A stretch of 9,908 nt of DNA, taken from an uncultured Clostridia bacterium (lineage in GTDB: Bacteria > Bacillota > Clostridia > Oscillospirales > Ruminococcaceae). The stretch covers positions 1 through 9,908 of the forward strand of contig CAMAJC010000041.1 of the NCBI GenBank assembly GCA_945835425.1, in the 5' to 3' direction. Positions within the stretch are counted from its first letter, which is position 1. Every line of letters starts with the position of its first letter. Shown piece after piece: positions 7,561 through 9,908 of the stretch. The notes under the pieces are model-generated. The model worked only from the letters and a program-made list of their open reading frames with translations, ran no database searches and was not told where the DNA came from. A program made the translations under genes and the position numbers.

Positions 7561-7931
7561 AGCGCCATCTGGGAAAGCTGATCGCCTTTATCTGCGGCGG
7601 CGTCCTGATGGTCGTGAATATCCTCTATCAAGGTCCTGTGGCTGATGCGAAAGAGCTGCTCCGCATTCTGAGCAACGCCGCCCTCGTCCCGGGCATTCTG
7701 CTGTCGGGTATCGGCGGCATCCTGTACATCTCCGGAGAAGGGCTGTTCGACGGCATCCGCTATACCGTCAGCACGCTGATGATCCGGGTGTTCGGCCTGG
7801 AAAAAAAGTATGATTCCTATTATGACTACCTGCAGCGCAAGAAAAAGGGAAACGCCGGCTCCCATCTTCTGATTCCCGGTTTGATTTATCTGGCTTGCGC
7901 GGTCATTTTGACCCTGCTGTTTTATCTCTGA
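7557..7931 (+). CDS. DUF3899-like small membrane protein
   Basis: This protein of 124 residues has three hydrophobic segments at about 8-24, 42-58 and 104-124. Between the second and third lies the conserved-looking GEGLFDGIRY (60-69), which matches my memory of DUF3899 proteins of Firmicutes, followed by a basic stretch KYDSYYDYLQRKKKG that should be cytoplasmic. The function of the family is unknown. The ATG shares bases with the preceding TGA (ATGA overlap), and AAGGGA at 7543-7548 lies 8 nt upstream, so it is translated from the transporter mRNA. That makes a role alongside the importer, or simple passenger status, equally open. It is followed directly by a strong terminator. Confidence 0.82.
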   Translation: MKRHLGKLIAFICGGVLMVVNILYQGPVADAKELLRILSNAALVPGILLSGIGGILYISGEGLFDGIRYTVSTLMIRVFGLEKKYDSYYDYLQRKKKGNAGSHLLIPGLIYLACAVILTLLFYL

Positions 7932-7945
7932 GTCATAAAATGAAG

Positions 7946-7989
7946 CGGCCTGCTGTCTGCGCTGTGCGGACGGCAGGCCGTTTATTTTA
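7946..7989 (+). terminator. Strong intrinsic terminator of the transporter operon, probably bidirectional
   Basis: Arms 7946-7960 and 7966-7980 form a 15-bp stem with two G-U pairs and a GCTGT loop, followed by TTTATTTTA. On the opposite strand the stem is followed by CTTCATTTTATG, so it may also stop leftward transcripts from the TetR-like fragment. Confidence 0.93.
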
Positions 7990-8019
7990 TATGGACAGTC
8001 CGTGCGCAGGTAAAGCCAG

Positions 8020-8301
8020 CTAAAATTCCGCAATCGCCATCTGCGCATAATGGCCCAGACGCTCTATCCGTCTGGCAAACTGGCAGGCAGACAGTCCTCT
8101 GTTATCCTGCAGCCAGTTCAGAATCAGCCGGGTGGAACCCATCAGGACATAATCAAAAATAAAATCCAAATCTTCCCGGCGGTAGTGCGGGTTCTCCTCC
8201 TGCCACTGGTCCAGAACCTCGTCCCGAATGCCGCCCAATACCTCGCCTGTGAAATTCGGGTCGCCGTAATGTCCGCAGGACATTGAAGCCGCTACATGCA
8301 A
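8020..8301 (-). pseudogene. TetR/AcrR-type regulator, C-terminal fragment without DNA-binding domain
   Basis: The frame gives 93 residues from a TTG at 8301, or 87 from the ATG at 8283, ending at TAG 8020-8022. The second half, DLDFIFDYVLMGSTRLILNW followed by LQDNRGLS and a final RRIERLGHYAQMAI helix, has the pattern of the last helices of TetR ligand-binding domains. TetR proteins are normally about 190-220 residues with an N-terminal helix-turn-helix; none is present here. Upstream the frame stays open only to a stop at 8335-8337, and neither start has a Shine-Dalgarno sequence in front. I read this as the 3' remnant of a truncated regulator gene. A short, freestanding ligand-domain protein is the less likely alternative. 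TetR assignment rests on pattern recognition only. Confidence 0.55.
8268..8284. repeat. 17-bp inverted repeat at the start of the TetR-like fragment
   Basis: AATGTCC-GCA-GGACATT is a perfect 7-3-7 inverted repeat overlapping the internal ATG of the fragment. It has the form of a small operator, but it lies in coding sequence and may be chance. Confidence 0.45.
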
Positions 8302-8345
8302 ATGATTGTTACGCTTGATTCCTACAGGCTTTATCTACAAGCTCG

Positions 8346-8374
8346 GGCCGGTGTAAATACGCCGGCCTTTTCAT
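8346..8374 (+). terminator. Orphan intrinsic terminator
   Basis: GGCCGGTG (8346-8353) pairs with CGCCGGCC (8360-8367) with one G-U pair and loop TAAATA, followed by TTTTCATTTG. No + strand gene ends just before it, so its original gene may have been lost. Confidence 0.7.
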
Positions 8375-8547
8375 TTGCCCCGGCATAAAAAGCTGAACGA
8401 AAACTTTATCTGCAATTTATCCTTCGTTTATCAACCGCGTGTAGGATTACCATATAAAGGCTCTGCTGCGGAAAAAACTATTTCCGAGTGAAAGCGCAAT
8501 TAACATTCCGAAAACAAAACTTTAGTATTCCGCAAAAAGAGAAGCAG

Positions 8548-8553
8548 TATACT
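8548..8553 (+). promoter_or_regulatory. Possible -10 box before the PucR-like remnant
   Basis: TATACT lies 31 nt before the first ATG at 8579, with a purine-rich GGAAAGAG site (8568-8575) in between. No good -35 box is seen about 17 bp upstream, so the promoter is weak or activator-dependent. Confidence 0.3.
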
Positions 8554-8578
8554 GGCCCTACCAAAACGGAAAGAGTGA

Positions 8579-8644
8579 ATGCATATGACGAAGGTAAAAA
8601 TAAGTGATCTGACCCTCGCGCATCCGGTTATTGCAGGTGCGGGG
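8579..8644 (+). pseudogene. 5' remnant of a regulator gene, possibly PucR family
   Basis: A start (ATG 8579, or ATG 8585 two codons later) preceded by GGAAAGAG encodes MTKVKISDLTLAHPVIAGAG. This resembles the very N-terminus of PucR-type regulators, where a short SD/RDLL-like helix is followed by VIAGxxGL and then a ligand domain. After the Gly at 8642-8644 the similarity ends and the frame runs into the inverted repeat of the glycerate kinase terminator, stopping at TAG 8720-8722 (45-47 codons in all). I interpret it as the head of a gene whose remainder was deleted. The PucR link is tentative. A short peptide-coding gene is an alternative, but its tail would be entirely terminator sequence. 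Confidence 0.4.
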
Positions 8645-8650
8645 ATAAAC

Positions 8651-8692
8651 ATAAAAAGGCAGGCGCATGGAAAGCCACCATGTCGCCTGCCC
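8651..8692 (-). terminator. Intrinsic terminator of the glycerate kinase gene
   Basis: GGCAGGCG (8658-8665) pairs with CGCCTGCC (8684-8691), and CATGG (8666-8670) continues with CCATG (8678-8682) across one bulged base. On the - strand the stem is followed by TTTTTATGTTTAT. It lies about 35 nt after the stop codon of the kinase. Confidence 0.88.
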
Positions 8693-8726
8693 TTTTCGGT
8701 TTCAGCATACGGCTGTTTATAGATGC

Positions 8727-9854
8727 TTAACTCATAATCTCATAAAACCGGCAGATATCCTCCATCGTCGCCGACAGGTTTTCCTTGGCGTGATAACGGG
8801 AAACGGAGAAATCCTCTGCCTTGCGGTTGATGCTGAACATCGCCGTCACGCCGAGATCATACGCACCCTCGGCGCCTTCGCCGATACTGCCGACGACCGC
8901 GAGCACCGGGACGCCCTTTTTCTTTGCACGCCCGGCAACGCCGATGACGACCTTACCCCGCAGGCTCTGGCTGTCGATCCGGCCCTCGCCGGTCAGCACA
9001 AGGTCGGTCCCTTCCAGCAGGCTGTCAAACTGCACCATGTCCAGCACTGCCTGAATGCCGGGACGGAGTTTGCCGCCGAGAAAAGCGGTGACGCCTGCGC
9101 CCATTCCGCCTGCAGCGCCGCTGCCGGGGATATCCGACACGTCCATATGCAGATCTTTTCTGATCACATCGGAAAGGTGCCGCAGCCCCTTATCCAGCTT
9201 TTCGACCATCTCCGCGTCCGCGCCCTTCTGCGGCGCAAAGACGAAGGCAGCACCCTCCGGCCCATAAAGGGGATTATCGATATCGCAGATCGCCGTGATC
9301 GAAACGCCGGACAGCAGCCGACGCGCTTCCGTACAGTCGATATGGGCGATGCGGTCAAGGGTGAGACCGGTCGGGACAAAGGGCTTTCCGGAGGCGTCCG
9401 TAAACCGTACCCCAAGCGCCGCGGCCATCCCGGCGCCGCCGTCGTTGGTGCAGCTGCCGCCGAGCCCCAGCAAAATCTCTTTACATCCCAGCTCTGTCAT
9501 CCGGCGTATCGCTTCTCCGACCCCAAAGGTCGAGGCTGTTCCGGGACTTAAACGCCCTTCCGCCATCGGCAGCCCGGCAAAGGCCGCCATCTCCAGCACG
9601 CCTTTGTCCCCAAACTTCGCGCCGTACCCGCATACCGGCTCCCCAAAGGGACCGTGAGCCGGAATCTCCACCCGTTCTCCCGAAAGGGCCTCCAAAAAGC
9701 AGTCGACCGTTCCTTCGCCGCCGTCGGCAACCGGAATGGCAATAGCTTCTGCCTGCGGCCAATGGGCCAGAATTCGTTCCTTCATGACGGCGCAGATCTC
9801 CGCCGAAGAAAGGGTGCCTTTAAATGAATCGGGAATCAGAATACACTTTTTCAT
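8727..9854 (-). CDS. glxK: Glycerate kinase (GlxK/GarK family)
   Basis: This is a complete 375-residue protein, close to the usual length of about 380. It phosphorylates D-glycerate with ATP; family members generally yield 2-phosphoglycerate and feed glyoxylate- or sugar-acid-derived carbon into lower glycolysis. Recognised blocks in order are the N-terminal ILIPDSFKGTLSS, VADGGEGTVD, GLGGSCTNDGGAGMAAALG, CDIDNPLYGPEGAAFVFAPQ, GSGAAGGMGAG and LVLTGEGRIDSQSLRGK, all typical of the family and intact. The ATG at 9854 is preferred, with GGAG at 9865-9868 on the - strand and the family's usual start (MKKCILIPDS); the frame extends upstream to a TTG at 9878. It is transcribed toward the gene remnants and ends in its own terminator. 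No glycerate transporter or tartronate-semialdehyde gene is visible in the window. Its promoter would lie beyond the right edge or within the last ~50 bp. Confidence 0.96.
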   Translation of the reverse strand: MKKCILIPDSFKGTLSSAEICAVMKERILAHWPQAEAIAIPVADGGEGTVDCFLEALSGERVEIPAHGPFGEPVCGYGAKFGDKGVLEMAAFAGLPMAEGRLSPGTASTFGVGEAIRRMTELGCKEILLGLGGSCTNDGGAGMAAALGVRFTDASGKPFVPTGLTLDRIAHIDCTEARRLLSGVSITAICDIDNPLYGPEGAAFVFAPQKGADAEMVEKLDKGLRHLSDVIRKDLHMDVSDIPGSGAAGGMGAGVTAFLGGKLRPGIQAVLDMVQFDSLLEGTDLVLTGEGRIDSQSLRGKVVIGVAGRAKKKGVPVLAVVGSIGEGAEGAYDLGVTAMFSINRKAEDFSVSRYHAKENLSATMEDICRFYEIMS

Positions 9855-9908
9855 AGAGCTGTTTCTCCATCCAATCAACAGATTTCGTTCTGAATCTCTC
9901 CGCGCAGC

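Larger units (their letters stand above)
8285..8578. other. AT-rich non-coding stretch between the two gene remnants
   Basis: No convincing gene is seen. The stretch holds an orphan + strand terminator (8346-8374), two near-identical 12-mers CTTTATCTACAA (8329-8340) and CTTTATCTGCAA (8404-8415), an inverted repeat CGGAAA/TTTCCG (8469-8486), further TTCCG copies at 8506 and 8528, and a TATACT box at 8548-8553. Base composition is visibly more AT-rich than the flanking genes. Confidence 0.6.

Noticed and set aside
8050..8286. 78-codon + strand frame opposite the TetR-like fragment
   Set aside because: It has no start signal, and the - strand reading has the more protein-like pattern.
8667..9551. 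294-codon open frame on the + strand
   Set aside because: It is antisense to the glycerate kinase, which has all family blocks. It also begins inside the kinase terminator.

Overview
The window looks like the chromosome of a fairly GC-rich Gram-positive anaerobe of the Clostridia (an Oscillospiraceae/Lachnospiraceae-like gut Firmicute is my best guess). The reasons are a lipoprotein-type binding protein with a Ser/Gly-rich linker, strong GGAGG-type ribosome binding sites, a DUF3899 protein, an M3 oligoendopeptidase and Firmicute-style oligopeptide ATPases. The lineage is inferred from these features, not proven.

Positions 1-7931 (+ strand) read as one peptide-utilisation block. It begins with the C-terminal 144 residues of an M3-family oligoendopeptidase. 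A 96-bp gap holding a palindrome and a hairpin follows. Next come a 789-residue lipoprotein substrate-binding protein, a 15-bp perfect hairpin, two permeases (OppB- and OppC-like), two ATPases (OppD- and OppF-like) and a small DUF3899 membrane protein. From the first permease onward the genes overlap or abut by a few bases, so they are translationally coupled. A strong terminator at 7946-7989 ends the unit. The inferred division of labour is that the lipoprotein captures peptides outside, OppB/OppC form the channel, OppD/OppF drive it, and the cytoplasmic M3 peptidase trims what is imported.

The transporter has four departures from the textbook Opp/Dpp form. The binding protein is much longer than usual. 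OppC carries about 185 extra residues predicted to lie outside the cell. OppF has about 50 extra charged, helical residues just before its Q-loop. OppD has lost the conserved cysteines of its C-terminal oligo_HPY region. Together they suggest a specialised Clostridial subfamily of peptide importer.

Positions 7990-8726 form a low-coding, AT-richer zone of gene remains. It contains a TetR-type ligand-domain fragment without its DNA-binding domain (- strand), an orphan terminator, repeated short motifs, and the first ~20 codons of a regulator that resembles the PucR N-terminus (+ strand) running straight into another gene's terminator. Positions 8727-9854 (- strand) encode a complete glycerate kinase with its own terminator. 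No tRNA, rRNA, CRISPR array or insertion sequence was seen.
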